Positions 35,171 to 61,951 of a stretch of DNA of 64,000 nt are shown here, one piece after another (the stretch's first letter is position 1; every line of letters begins with the position of its first letter). Source of the stretch: Pagrus major. Its lineage: Eukaryota; Chordata; Actinopteri; Spariformes; Sparidae. The stretch is taken from positions 27,768,653 through 27,832,652 of the forward strand of contig NC_133237.1 in assembly GCF_040436345.1 (NCBI RefSeq), in the 5' to 3' direction. The position numbers and the translations under genes are program-made. The notes beneath the pieces are model-generated. The model did no database searches and was not told the DNA's origin. It saw nothing but the letters and a program-made list of their open reading frames with translations.

Positions 35171-37469
35171 CGTGCTCTTCTTCAGGTGTTGTGATAAACG
35201 GTTGTGGACTCAGATCGATCTGAGCCGGCAGCGCTCCATCACCCCCCCCATGCTGAGTGGTATCATCCGCCGACAGCCCGTCTCACTCAACCTGGGTTAT
35301 ACCAACATCTCCAAGAAACAGCTGATGTGGCTCATCAACCGCTTACAAGGTGCTGCCAGCACTTCCTGTTTACCTGTTGTCTGTTGTCTGTTGTCTGCAA
35401 CACTGACTGTCACACTTTGTCAGAAACTGTTTGAAAAGAAAAGTCTGTAACGCTCGTTGTTGTTTATATTCAGCTGTGTGACATCAGAGATGTAGAACAG
35501 TCTGAAACAACCAATCACACAAGGAGACAGTGACACAATCAATACCTAAACAAAACATCTGCAGTTTGAGACAATCAATACATTCATCAATGTCCAGAGA
35601 TCACAGGACAGACTGTGAGTAGCTCTACCTGAGACACTGAAGGTGTCTGTACCAGACTCCATAGAGAAAACAGGAACTGAACTCAGTGTTAACTTCTGGA
35701 GCTTTCAGCTGGTTTTTCACCCTTCTTCAGCACAGACTCTCACCTGTGCCTCTCACCTGTGCGTCTCACCTGTGCGTCTCACCTGTCCTCTCTGTCCCGT
35801 TCAGGTCTGTTGGAGTTGAATGTGTCTGGGTGTCCGTGGCCGGTGGTCTCTGCTCTGTGTCAGGCCGTCTGTCCCTGCCTGAAGCTGCTGGACCTCAGCA
35901 GAGTGGAGGACCTCAAAGACTCTCACCTGAGAGAGCTGCTGGCCCCCCCGCCTGACACCAGGACAGGTGAGACGCTAGCCCCTTTTAGATAGAAAATGCG
36001 CCACATTTGCAGCCAGGTAAAGGCTGCAATCTGCCGCCTTGTCTGTGAAACGGAGGTGTAATATTCCTCCTTTGCAAAACAGCCGCCACTGGGGTAGGCG
36101 TAAACATGAGACGTGACGTGAAGCAGGAAGTTGGGCGTGAACAGTGACGAGTGATCTGGTTATTGACGATTCTCTCGGCCGTGATGGTTAGCATCTCCCG
36201 GATCTCAGCGGCTTTCCGGTTGCTCATCTTGACGTCCGTGGATGAAGTGATGGACTGACTGCTGCGATCAGCTGTTTCCTGCTTTTAAAACTCCCGGCTG
36301 CGGGTCGCACAACAGTGCACGTCATCGACACCTCCGCCTAGTCACGCAGTTGCCGGCACATCGACACCTTGGATTGACATAGCAATGGAGGCGGCAGAAA
36401 GTGTACCCTCCGAGGCGGCATATCGGCGGACCAAAACAGACCCCAGTATGCCGCGCTCTGTCCTTTTCGCGGACCTAGCCGCGAAAAGGACAGCCAGGCT
36501 GGCAGCTTGCTGTCCAGTGTAAAAGCGCTCACTCACACACTCACGTTGAGACACTTTTAATCTGAAGGTGAACGTGTCTGAATATATTTAAAACAAATGA
36601 TTTTGATGATTTTATAGTGAAACAAAAACAAACTGTCTCTCACATGTTCTCTGCTCTCTGATTGGTCGATCAGCTCACGGTGAAACCAGAGTGGGGCGTT
36701 TCCAGAACGTGACAGAGCTGCGATTGGCCGGTTTGGACCTGACGGACGCGTCGTCTCGTCTGTTGGTGCGTTACGTTCCTCACCTGACCAGGTTGGACCT
36801 GAGTCAGTGTGGGAACGTCACCGACCAGACGGTGCACACCCTCACCTCCCCCATCTCCCCCCTGAGAGAGAGCCTCACCCACATCAACCTGGCAGGTAAA
36901 TGACCAGAATCAGACTGCTACACATCTACTGCAAAGTGTTGTAGTGCAGTTTTATTGTCACTGTAATACTGCTGTAGTGCTGTAGTACTGTAGTACTGCT
37001 GTAGTACTGTTGTAGTACTGCTGTAGTACTGTAGTAGTGCTGCTGTAGTACTGCAGTACTGCTGTAGTACTGCTGTAGTGCTGTAGTACTGTAGTACTGC
37101 TGTAGTGCTGTAGTACTGTAGTACTGCTGTAGTACTGTAGTAGTACTGCTGTAGTACTGCTGCAGGACTGACGCTGTCTGTGTTGCAGGCTGTGTGAAGG
37201 TGACGGAGCAGTGCGTCCCGTTGCTGCGGCGCTGCACCTCCCTGCAGACGGTGGACCTGCGCTCCTGCTCCCTCCTCTCCTCTGAGACCGGACAGCTGCT
37301 CTCCTTCCCGTCACACGCCACCTCCTCCTCCTCCTCCTCCTCCACCTCCTCCTCCTCTGCCACCACCACGGTCGCTGCTTCATCCTCCTCTGCTACGTCA
37401 GCCTCCTCCTCCTCCTCCTCCTCCTCCTCCTGTCCTCCTGAAGACAGAACGCTGCTAAAGAACAGCTAA
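25887..37469 (+). CDS. fbxl19: F-box and LRR protein 19 (CXXC-PHD-F-box-LRR)
   Basis: Chromatin-binding SCF substrate receptor that recognises unmethylated CpG DNA. Exons: 25887-26060, 29023-29166, 31139-31225, 32928-33113, 33208-33240, 33757-35039, 35186-35349, 35805-35966, 36674-36895, 37189-37469; 2736 nt, 911 aa, phases consistent. The CXXC finger (C18, C21, C24, C29, C32, C35, C51, C56, with KFGG at 40-43) is followed by a PHD (C67 to about C127), Lys/Arg-rich stretches (128-208), a long Gly/Ser/Glu linker with the conserved [11 protein letters not shown] motif, an F-box (about 606-650, WLRVF...CRTWSRW) and leucine-rich repeats. The absence of a JmjC domain and the ending ...LLKNS separate it from KDM2A/B and match human FBXL19 (694 aa, ...LLLKDS). 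The extra length is linker and a poly-Ser tract near the C-terminus. The ATG at 25887 has G at -3 and sits where the mammalian MSSS...GARRRR form starts. Confidence 0.97.
26462..27480. mobile_element. Inverted MITE copy with expanded 37-bp minisatellite (~23 copies)
   Basis: The unit (containing CCTGATGATATAAAGTCAGG) is the exact reverse complement of the one at 5818-6066 and runs from about 26497 to 27362. The left end (CTCACCCAAACATTAA) matches the other element's right terminal repeat. The right flank (27363-27440) matches 5636-5725 in reverse complement, so the whole element is shared and not only the repeat. Unit variants (SCCATCATC, SCCATCGTC, GTCATCATC) alternate in blocks. It lies in an fbxl19 intron. 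Confidence 0.85.
27976..28298. repeat. Two long (CA)n microsatellites
   Basis: (CA)n at about 27976-28041 and 28208-28298, within the fbxl19 intron between the CXXC and PHD exons. Open frames across them are simple-sequence artefacts. Confidence 0.95.
28437..28494. repeat. (GGA)n microsatellite
   Basis: About 19 GGA units in an fbxl19 intron, which yield a poly-Glu pseudo-frame. No gene. Confidence 0.95.
29300..31100. repeat. fbxl19 intron with dispersed 'AACTAAGTA' repeat, copy 3 (about 30310-30935)
   Basis: 29300-30310 is AT-rich with nothing recognised. From about 30310, phrases such as GAGTAAATGTACTTAGTTAC and CAGATTACCTTCCTGTCCAG match copies 1 and 4. No exon or RNA gene is seen until the PHD exon at 31139. 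Confidence 0.65.
31226..32927 (+). other. fbxl19 intron, no other gene
   Basis: AT-rich. A segment near 32022-32130 (CCCTTAACAAATGT...GAGTTGTTGAGTT...GAAACTCTGTCTCTGAC) recurs at 32408-32500, an internal diverged duplication about 385 bp apart. No coding frame recognised. Confidence 0.5.
35106..35166 (+). repeat. (GT)n before fbxl19 exon 7 acceptor
   Basis: About 30 GT units end 20 nt upstream of the acceptor TTCTTCAG at 35185. A short pyrimidine tract intervenes, unlike the TRIM exon 11 case. Confidence 0.9.
35990..36545. other. Repeat-like CG-rich block in fbxl19 intron 8, with a 15-bp perfect hairpin
   Basis: Composition shifts abruptly to CpG-rich after the exon 8 donor. A perfect hairpin (arms 36458-36472 and 36479-36493, arm CTGTCCTTTTCGCGG, loop ACCTAG) lies near its right side. 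The phrase AAGCGCTCACTCACAC at about 36524 is shared with 25616-25631, which suggests a dispersed element. The class is not determined. Confidence 0.45.
36960..37165. repeat. (CTGTAGTACTG)n minisatellite
   Basis: Irregular CTGTAGTACTG / CTGTAGTGCTG units fill most of the last fbxl19 intron, ending about 20 nt before the exon 10 acceptor. Minus-strand frames through it are artefacts. Confidence 0.9.
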
Positions 37470-38652
37470 AGTCCTCCACGATGTCACGTGACACTTGAGT
37501 CATTGGTCCAGGCGTCCTACAAGCCCCGCCTCCCACCTCATTACACTACAGACAGGTGAGGTAGAGGAGGAGGGAGGAGGAAGGAGGAGGGACCTGAGCA
37601 ACTTCTCCTGTTGGAAAAGGTTTTGTTTTGTTAGCGAGTACAGCCACCACAGAAGAAGAAGAGGAGGAGGAGGAGGAGGAGGATATTTTGGGAAAGTTGT
37701 CGGTAATAGTAAAAAGAATTAGAAACCCTGAGCATGTACATATTTGTTCTCTGTACAATTTTGGGTGTGTGTATATATCTGTAGTTTACTGTAAATGACC
37801 CTTAACCTTTGAAACATCACCCCAACACTCCTTTCCTTCCCTACTTCCTGCCTTCCTTCCTTCCTTCCTTCCTTTCCTTCCATCCAACGACCAATCATCA
37901 TGCCAGACATCCACCTGCTCGTCAGTAGCTGCAGGACAGAGAAAAGTGGAAAATTAAAACTTGATGTTGTCCAGATTTCGTTGCTGTGGTTTGAAAGGTG
38001 ACATTAAACCTCCACCCCTGACCCCTGACCCCTGACCCCACCCTCACAGGAAGTCAGAAACACTTGAGGTTTGATGTTTAAACTGAGGACAGTCTGGTAT
38101 TTGTGTCTCACGCAGGATCAGAACAGACAGTTTTGGACTTTGGCCGACAGAGCTCGTCTGAGTCTGGGTGGACGACGTGTCCTGAAGTGTTTGAGTGCTG
38201 CTCTAGAAATGCATCTTTTTTGTATGAAGTCTGGTGCAGTTAGAGAGCCTCTCTGCAGAGGGATTACTCCCGCGCTGAGGTGGACGGACGATGAAAGAAA
38301 GAGAATCTGCTGAACATCATCAAAAAACCAAGATGACGTCTTCAGATGTCTCGTTTTGTCCAACCAGCAGTCAAAAACCCAAAGAGACTCGGTTCAGTGT
38401 CACGTAGGACCAGAAGCAGCCGGTCGTCTCCTACCTGCTGCTTCCTGTTGAATCATCTATTAATGAATCAACTGTTGCATTTCAGACGGACTCGGTTTCC
38501 TGGAGACGAAGCTAAATGATAAAGTTGAGAACAGTTTGATAATCAGACCTCGGATCAGAGTCAGCCGAGTCTTTCTGTCTTCATTCATGAGAGAGTTAAC
38601 GCTCGGTGTCGAGGCTGCAATCAGAGGGAACTCAGCGCTTAATGAATGTACA

Positions 38653-38700
<48 letters not shown>

Positions 38701-41700
38701 GATTATGATTGTATGAACCCAGTGAGGAGGCAGACACGACGTCTCAGCTCCAAACATCTCATCATGTGTCAGAAGTCACAGAGACTCTTTCAGATTATTT
38801 CCAGGTTTCCGTGACGATACGACAGATTGATTCTGCGTTGTCGAACGTTTGGACTCGACTTTGTAAAGACGACTCAAATCAAATCGACTTTTGAGTCAGT
38901 CAACAGGAAGTGACCTCACCAGACTGATGCAGAGCGTGTGACCTTCAGGAGCAGTGAAGAGTCCACAGATCAGCTTTCTCTTTCAAATCGTCTGCGGGCT
39001 GGTCCAGGATCTGTCTTCAGCAGACTGGTCCAGGATCTGTCTTCAGCAGACTGGTCCAGGATCTGTCTTCAGCAGACTGGTCCAGGATCTGTCTTCAGCA
39101 GACTGGTCCAGGATCTGTCTTCAGCAGCGTCCCGTCGTCCTCCAGTCTCTGTACACAGCGTCCAAACTGTCCTGTTCCTTGAGCAGACGTGTTTCTGTAC
39201 AGCCAAACATCAGAGTGTGAAGCTAATAGTTTTGGGGGTGAAGCTAACAGTTTCCCTCTGCTTCCAGTGTTTGTGCTAAGCTAGGCTAAACACATCAGTA
39301 TTTAGCCTAGCATCAATGGTGATGAATGTGACCAGACGTTCAGCTCTGATCGCTGCTCGTTTCATCTCCAGCGCTGCTCAGAGTAAAACCACAGAGGTGG
39401 CTAGGCTAACAGTTTCCTCCTGCTTCCAGTCGTTGTGCTAAGCTAGGCTAAGCAGACCTCTGTGGAGATGAAACATGTCGTGCAAAATTTCAGACTGTTC
39501 CTTTAAATGGCGTCCAATCAGAGGTGTTGCAGCTGAAGGTTGTTCAGGTGTGGTTCTGGTTCCAGGTGTTTTTACTTCCTGCTTCCTCCTCTGTCTGTGT
39601 GTGTGTGTGTGTGGGTCGGTGGGTGTGTGTGTGTGTGTGTGTGTGTGTGGGGGGGTCGGGGTGTGTGTGTGTGTGTGTGTTCAGACCGACAGCTGAAACT
39701 GAGCCTCAGTGTCTTCAACATTCGCCTCAATCGTTCATCTTCTCCTCTTCGTCTTCGTCTTCGTCTCCGTCTCGTCTGTGTTCGTCTCCTCCGATCAGAA
39801 CCGATCGATCACGTTGTTTCTCAGGAGTATTTTCTTTTTTTTTTCTTTTGTTTCTCTTTAAATCAGGTTTTAATTTATTTAGTGCCGCAGCAGCACTCCC
39901 ATCCAGTCCCAACACACATTCCTGCTTCCTGCACGAGAGTTTGTTTTTTTAATTGTCTCACACTCGGTTCTGTTGGCAGCAGGTCCATTTATCTGAGCAG
40001 GTCCATTTATCTGAACGGATGTGTTGTTTTGTTTTCTACATGATGATCTTCCTGTTTGCTGAGTCTGATTCTGTCCTATTGAAGCTCATTTGTGCCACGA
40101 ACAGAAGAAAAACCGAACTGAGTCATAATCTGGACTCGGTCTCGTGATCTTCAGTTCTCGTGTCAGAATTCTGATTTTAATAATCTCGATTTGCCGTCTC
40201 ATTAAAATCAAAGTCAAAATCGACACTCGAGTCTAAAGTTCCACTTTTCTGGACTCGCTGTCTCATAATTCAGATTAACCATAAAGATTGTCATTTTTTT
40301 TATTCCTTCACCTGTTTTGTTTTTTGGCCACAATGAGCTTCCGTAGTTCTGTCAGCAGCCTCACTTATGAAAATCTGTGGTTCTGACGTCAGGATCTGTT
40401 CGGATCTGATGTCACAAAAACCCAGAAATCAAAGCGAGTGATGTTTTCTCAGCAGATGTTTTGATAAATGAGGCGCTGATGATCAGATTCATCTTCAGTC
40501 TTCAGCGCTTCAGCTGCGACTGTCTGATGTTTAGTTTGATTATGTGTGTAAACGAGCTGTCAATCATGTGAGGCAGTGGCACTGAGGGGAGGGGGGGGAG
40601 GGGGGGGTCGTAAATATTATTTACATCGTTTTTCATGTTGTTGAATTTCTGGATGTAAACGACAAATCAAACAGCCAAACAAATGATGGACTACACTTAT
40701 TATAATGAGGAAATAATGAATATTTATGTTTTTCAGGGTGGCGCCTTGTACTAGCTAGCTTGTTGGTTAGCGTGGTGCACGTTAGCCGCACAGTATCACG
40801 TTAGCTAGCTAGCTCAGTTTCAAGCGTTGTGTCAGTAACTGTTGCGTTACCTCGACTGCACTGAACTCAGAAAAACTGAGGACGTAAATGAGAATCTACA
40901 ATTAGATAATAAAGGAAAGCAGCCATTATCAGTGGATAGCTAACATAAGCTAGCAAGCTAATGAAGATTTTGTGTCAGTATTCCAGTTTGAATTCCCCAA
41001 ATGTTAGCTCTGCTTTTAATGAACTATTTTGATTCATATTCGTGCATTAGTAAGCCAAGGTTACAAGCCAACACTGGCTTGTGCAATGATGGTTAGCTCT
41101 TTCAATGCTAGCTGCATATGTTAGCATCATATTTGCATATTAACTTGCTGTTTTTTTTTTTCAACTCTGCAATGGAAGGTAAAATAGACTAAAGTGAAGA
41201 ATATTTAAATGACAGAAGCCATTATCAAGCTATGCTAACATTAGCTCATGAGCTCACTCACATGCAGGTCGCTCCTCACAAAGAAATTCAATTCCACGGT
41301 TTCAAAATATGACAGTTTATTTCTAAAATGTAAGACCTTCAATTTTAATGACCTAATGTTTTAGTGCATTAGTACGCTTAGCTAAAAAGCTAACACTGGC
41401 TTGGTTGGTTAGCTACATGGTACCATGTTAGCATCACAGTTGCACATCAACTCTGCAATTGAAGATAAAACCGTTGAACAAACAGCTGATTCAAGATGTC
41501 GGGAAAATGAGCAGGAAAACCACCATTATGTGTTGATCCAAACTTGTGACCTGCAGTGCTAGCCTGTTAGCTCATTAGCTAGCTCAGTTAATTAGTAGAC
41601 ATTAGCAAGCTAACTGGTGTTAGCTTGGAAGTTGGAGGTTCTAGGTACAAATAAAGATGAATATTATTAGATTTAAAATGATGAGTCGCAGCAGTGCAGT

Positions 41701-42384
41701 GGAGGTAACGCATCACTTCCTGTCTGGTTCCTGCTCGGTGGCGGAGGTTTGGACCCGTTGTCATCGCGCAGGAAGTAAAAAGTATTCGTAGATAAATTTT
41801 AAAATCGCCATGACGTCGTGCTGCTCGCCAGCCAATCGCCTCATTGTGCCATAAACACACCAGATCAATGTTTCACTGTGGGTCAGTTTTATACTTTATT
41901 TTTTGTATTCGGTGATTTAGTTGTTTTTTTACTGTGACTATAACATTCTGTTGACGATGCATATCACAGCTTCAGACTTCACCTAGCAACAGGTGAGGAG
42001 TTCAAATCTGATTGGACGATAATCCCCGACTCCTGAAAGCTCTTATCCAATCAGACGCCCAGACATATCTCAGCTCCTCCCTCTTCTGTATCTTAGTAAA
42101 GCTCTCATGTCTTTATGGATGTTTTAAAGATGCACTGGATCATCATCATCATCACCTTCATCCTCGCCTTTTGCCAAATGTAGTTTTTGTTGTGAAAAGG
42201 GGCATTTTATCCCGACTTTCTTTTCTTTGTTTGCTTTTTGTTCTTTTTTTATACTTTGTCCATGACTCTTCCGCCGTGTTGATGAAAAAAATTGAGGAAG
42301 AAGTTGGAACAAAAAGTAAAAAGTGACACAAAAAGACCAACTCAAGGCAGCTACGTATGAGTGACTACTGTACAATGACTAACT
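37470..42384 (+). other. fbxl19 3' UTR and/or downstream non-coding DNA
   Basis: No further coding exon recognised. Contains (GGA)n at about 37659-37681, (CCTT)n near 37851-37878, (GT)n at 38655-38699 and 39597-39681, a 26-bp tandem repeat at 39001-39127, and two copies of the AAGCTAGGCTAA-type fish repeat (39276-39310 and 39435-39455). The transcript end may lie well before 42385. Confidence 0.45.
39001..39127. repeat. 26-bp tandem repeat, five copies
   Basis: Near-perfect units beginning GGTCCAGGATCTGTCTTCAG at 39001, 39027, 39053, 39079 and 39105. The 88- and 113-codon frames across it are artefacts. Confidence 0.95.
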
Positions 42385-42390
42385 AATAAA
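42385..42390 (+). terminator. Candidate distal poly(A) signal downstream of fbxl19
   Basis: AATAAA in CTAATAAAGAAGC, followed by a T/GT-rich stretch (GGGTTTGTTTTTAC). It would imply a 4.9-kb 3' UTR, so assignment to fbxl19 is uncertain. Confidence 0.3.
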
Positions 42391-42439
42391 GAAGCAATGG
42401 GTTTGTTTTTACTTCCTGTCGTCCTGTTTGTTCACAAAC

Positions 42440-43265
42440 ACTCCGACGTCATCGCAGACACTGACGTCATCGCAGACACTGACGTCATCGCAGACACTGA
42501 CGTCATCGCAGACACCGACAACATCGCAGACTCCGACAACATCGCAGACACTGTGACGTCATCGCAGACACTGTGACGTCATCACAGACACTCAGACAAC
42601 ATCGCAGACTCCGACAACATCGCAGACACTGTGACGTCATCGCAGACACTGACGTCATCGCAGACACCGACAACATCGCAGACTCCGACAACATCGCAGA
42701 CACTGTGACGTCATCGCAGACACTGACGTCATCGCAGACACTGTGACGTCATCGCAGACACTGTGACGTCATCACAGACACTCAGACAACATCGCAGACA
42801 CTGTGACGTCATCGCAGACACTGACGTCATCGCAGACACTGTGACGTCATCGCAGACACTGTGACGTCATCACAAACACCCCGACGTCATCGCAGACACT
42901 GTGACGTCATCGCAGACACTGACGTCATCACAGACACTCTGACGTCATCGCAGACCCTCTGACGTCATCGCAGACGCTCCGACGTCATCGCAGACGCTCC
43001 GACGTCATCGCAGACGCTCCGACGTCATCGCAGACGCTCTGACGTCATCGCAGACACTCCGACGTCATCGCAGACACTCCGACGTCATCGCAGACGCTCC
43101 GACGTCATCGCAGACGCTCCGACGTCATCGCAGACGCTCCGACGTCATCGCAGACGCTCTGACGTCATCGCAGACGCTCCGACGTCATCGCAGACGCTCC
43201 GACGTCATCGCAGACGCTCCGACGTCATCGCAGACGCTCCGACGTCATCGCAGACACTCTGACAT
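42440..43265. repeat. CRE-like minisatellite (GACGTCATCGCAGACRCT), ~42 copies
   Basis: Units of 18-20 bp. In the left part (to about 42960) most read TGACGTCATCGCAGACAC, containing the palindromic CREB/ATF site TGACGTCA, mixed with CGACAACATCGCAGAC variants. In the right part the units are a homogeneous CGACGTCATCGCAGACGCTC block. No gene; the small minus frame is an artefact. Confidence 0.95.
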
Positions 43266-44300
43266 CATCAAGTACATTTACTCAAGTTCTGTGCTAATGT
43301 ATAATCCTGAAGTATTTCCATTTCCTGTTACTTTATACTTCTCCCCTACATTTATCTGACAGTATTAGTTACTAGTTACTTTACAGATTACATTCTGTAT
43401 TAGAGCCAAAGTAACTTTTTTTCATCAGTAATCAGATAAAAACAGTGATCGTGATGATCAGCTGACTCACAGTATACAGTTTATACATACATGTAAATAT
43501 ATGGATCAGGTACTTTACTGATACTTTTGATACTTAAGTACTTTTAACATCAGACTTTTACTCAAGTATCCAAGTATTCATATGTGACTTTCACTTTTAC
43601 CAACGTAACATTTTAACACCAAATACTGATGAGTATGAATGTGACTAAGTACTTAGTTACATTTAACATCAGATACTTTAAGACTTTTACTCGAGTATGA
43701 CTTTAGGATACTTTTTATATCACTGTCAGTTTATCACAAACATCAACACATCTGGAGATACGAGGTTTTCACTGGACAGGAAGGTAATCTGAAAAGTAAC
43801 TAGTAACTAAAGCTGTCAGACAAATGTAATGGAGTAAAAAGTACAATATTCACCTCTGAGGTGTGGAAGAGAAGTGTGAAGCAGCAGAAAACTAAAAAAC
43901 TCAAGTAAAGCACCTTGAATCTGACCTGTACTGTTGCAGTAATTGAGTAAATGTACTTAGTTACTTTCCCATAAAAACACTAATAAATGATCATAATGTA
44001 GTGAAGAAAAAACTTTTACTGCTAATTTTGATACTTAAGTACATTTAACATCAGTTACTTTTAGACTTTTACTCGAGTACTTTTCAAATGGGTGACTTTT
44101 AACACCAAATCTTTACTTTTACTCGAGTAGGACTCTTGCTGAGACTTGGATTACAGACTTGGATTACAGACTTGGATTACAGATTACACTTGACGAGCTG
44201 TTTGGAGCCATTTTAAGTTTTGTTTGTTTGTTTGTGTTTTTAAAATGACGTCAAAGGTTTACTCGAGTAAAGTACTCGAGTAAATGTACTCTGCTCTCCT
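43266..44300. repeat. Dispersed 'AACTAAGTA' fish repeat, copy 4
   Basis: About 1 kb sharing long phrases with copy 2 (ATATATGGATCAGGTACTTT, CAACGTAACATTTTAACACC) and copy 3 (CCTGTCCAG in reverse orientation at about 43778). Another fragment lies at 44820-44915. Internally it reads as several inverted and direct blocks. Confidence 0.75.
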
Positions 44301-44549
44301 GAGTGGCGGCGGACTGCTCCTTTAATCGCACTTTAACACTTTTTCTTCACAAACATTTAAAATTAAAAAACACCTTCTGACACGTGCACGAGAGCGCGCG
44401 CGAGGCGGAGCGCGCGACAGAGGAGCAGACGGGGTCGCGCGGGAGACATGAGAGGAGTGTATGCTGCGTTCACGTGTTGCTCGTAACCCTGGCAGCTCGT
44501 TTATTCACTGATGGAGGTGTCATTTATGAGCCGGGTGTTTGATTTGTGA

Positions 44550-44632
44550 TGTTAGATGTGATGTTAGATGTGATGTTAGATGTGATGTTAGATGTGATAG
44601 ATGTGATGTTAGATGTGATAGATGTGATCGGA
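44550..44632. repeat. (GATGTTAGATGT)n short tandem repeat
   Basis: About six 12-bp units upstream of the kpnb1 region. 44300-44990 otherwise holds a GCGCGCGAGGCGGAG CpG-rich patch near 44395 and no gene. Confidence 0.85.
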
Positions 44633-44994
44633 GCCGTTAATAATAACTATATAATAACATCAGTCTGGTCGCTGACGGTCTCCTCTGCTGTTACAGCTCG
44701 TTTATGATCATCAGAGACGGTTTCATGAACACTGAAACCGTTTAATGTTGTAAATATAAAGATGAACTAAAACGACGCAGAGCTGAACCTTCAACCCACC
44801 AAAGAGCTGGATTTAACTTGTAATAGATTACTTTTACATCGTCATATTGTAACTTTTAACTTCAGATCTGAATACATGTTCTGTACTTAAGTACAACTCT
44901 GAGGTACTTGTTTCATGGCTGAGACCAGGTGACAGGTGACACCATGGAGCAACAGTTGTGATGGTGCTGATGGGGATGCACAGCTGTGAGCAGC

Positions 44995-45968
44995 TGCAGG
45001 GTGGACACTGTCCTCTGGGTGGACACTGTCCTCTGAGCGGAGACTGTCCTCTGAGCGGAGACTGTCCTCTGAGCGGAGACTGTCCTCTGAGAGGACACTG
45101 TCCTCTGGGTGGACACTGTCCTCTGGGCGGACACTATCCTCTGGATGGACACTGTCCTCTGAGAGGACACTGTCCTCTGGGTGGACACTGTCCTCTGGGC
45201 GGACACTATCCTCTGGATGGACACTGTCCTCTGGGCGGACACTATCCTCTGGATGGACACTGTCCTCTGGATGGACACTGTCCTCTGAGCGGACACTGTC
45301 CTCTGGATGGACACTGTCCTCTGGATGGACACTGTCCTCTGGATGGACACTGTCCTCTGTGCGGACACTGTCCTCTGAGCGGAGACTGTCCTCTGAGAGG
45401 ACACTGTCCTCTGAGAGGACACTGTCCTCTGGGTGGACACTGTCCTCTGGATGGACACTGTCCTCTGAGCGGACACTATCCTCTGGATGGACACTGTCCT
45501 CTGGATGGACACTGTCCTCTGGATGGACACTGTCCTCTGAGCGGACACTATCCTCTGGATGGACACTGTCCTCTGGATGGACACTGTCCTCTGAGCGGAG
45601 ACTGTCCTCTGAGCGGAGACTGTCCTCTGAGAGGACACTGTCCTCTGGGCGGACACTGTCCTCTGGATGGACACTGTCCTCTGTGTGGACACTGTCCTCT
45701 GTGCGGACACTGTCCTCTGGGTGGACACTGTCCTCTGGATGGACACTGTCCTCTGGAGCAGACACTGTCCTCTGAGAGGACACTGTCCTCTGGGCGGACA
45801 CTGTCCTCTGGATGGACACTGTCCTCTGTGTGGACACTGTCCTCTGTGCGGACACTGTCCTCTGGGTGGACACTGTCCTCTGGATGGACACTGTCCTCTG
45901 GGCGGACACTGTCCTCTGGGCGGACACTGTCCTCTGGATGGACACTGTCCTGGGTGGACACTGTCCTC
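44995..45968. repeat. 18-bp minisatellite (GGACACTGTCCTCTGGRY), ~54 copies
   Basis: Each unit holds the palindrome GGACAcTGTCC followed by CTCTG and a variable dinucleotide core. Variants (GGAT, GGGC, GGGT, AGCG, AGAG, TGTG) form higher-order blocks, e.g. 45770-45900 repeats 45640-45760. The 18-bp period keeps frames open on both strands (402 codons on +, 371 and 277 on -), which explains those long frames without a gene. It ends about 400 bp before the kpnb1 start codon. Confidence 0.97.
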
Positions 45969-46366
45969 TGGAGCGTCTTGTCTGCTTGCGCTGACTGCAC
46001 ACCTTTAAAATGTCCGACAGTCCCTGAAGGGGGCACGTCGCCCTGCCGTCAGTGCGTGATATCCTTCCGCGGGAGAGAAGCGCGCGGCCCTTTCCCTCCC
46101 GACAACACAGGATGCAAACGGGCGGCGGTGAAGCTCCGAGACGTTACTCTGCGCCACGGTCGTTAACATTTCCCGCACCATCCGAGTGAGAAGCGCCGCG
46201 CTAGCACCGGGGAACCTCCGCCTGTTGTATCAGCGACCGATCCCGCCCTGTGGCTGGTACCGACTGAGCTCCGTGGAAGAAATATAATCCGCTGTGAGCG
46301 CTGCGCGGCAACCGAAACTATCGAGCTAGCGACCGAGCACAGAGAGCGCGGCAGCCGGGGGACGGA

Positions 46367-61951
<15,585 letters not shown>

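Noticed and set aside
25887-37469. Identification as KDM2A or KDM2B
   Set aside because: The CXXC-PHD-F-box-LRR order is shared, but there is no JmjC domain upstream, the N-terminus starts directly at the CXXC finger, and the linker motif and C-terminal end match FBXL19.
44887-46166. Long open frames on both strands (402 codons +, 371 and 277 codons -) across 44.9-46.2 kb
   Set aside because: All come from the 18-bp minisatellite, whose period is a multiple of three. There are no family motifs and the frame exists on both strands at once.
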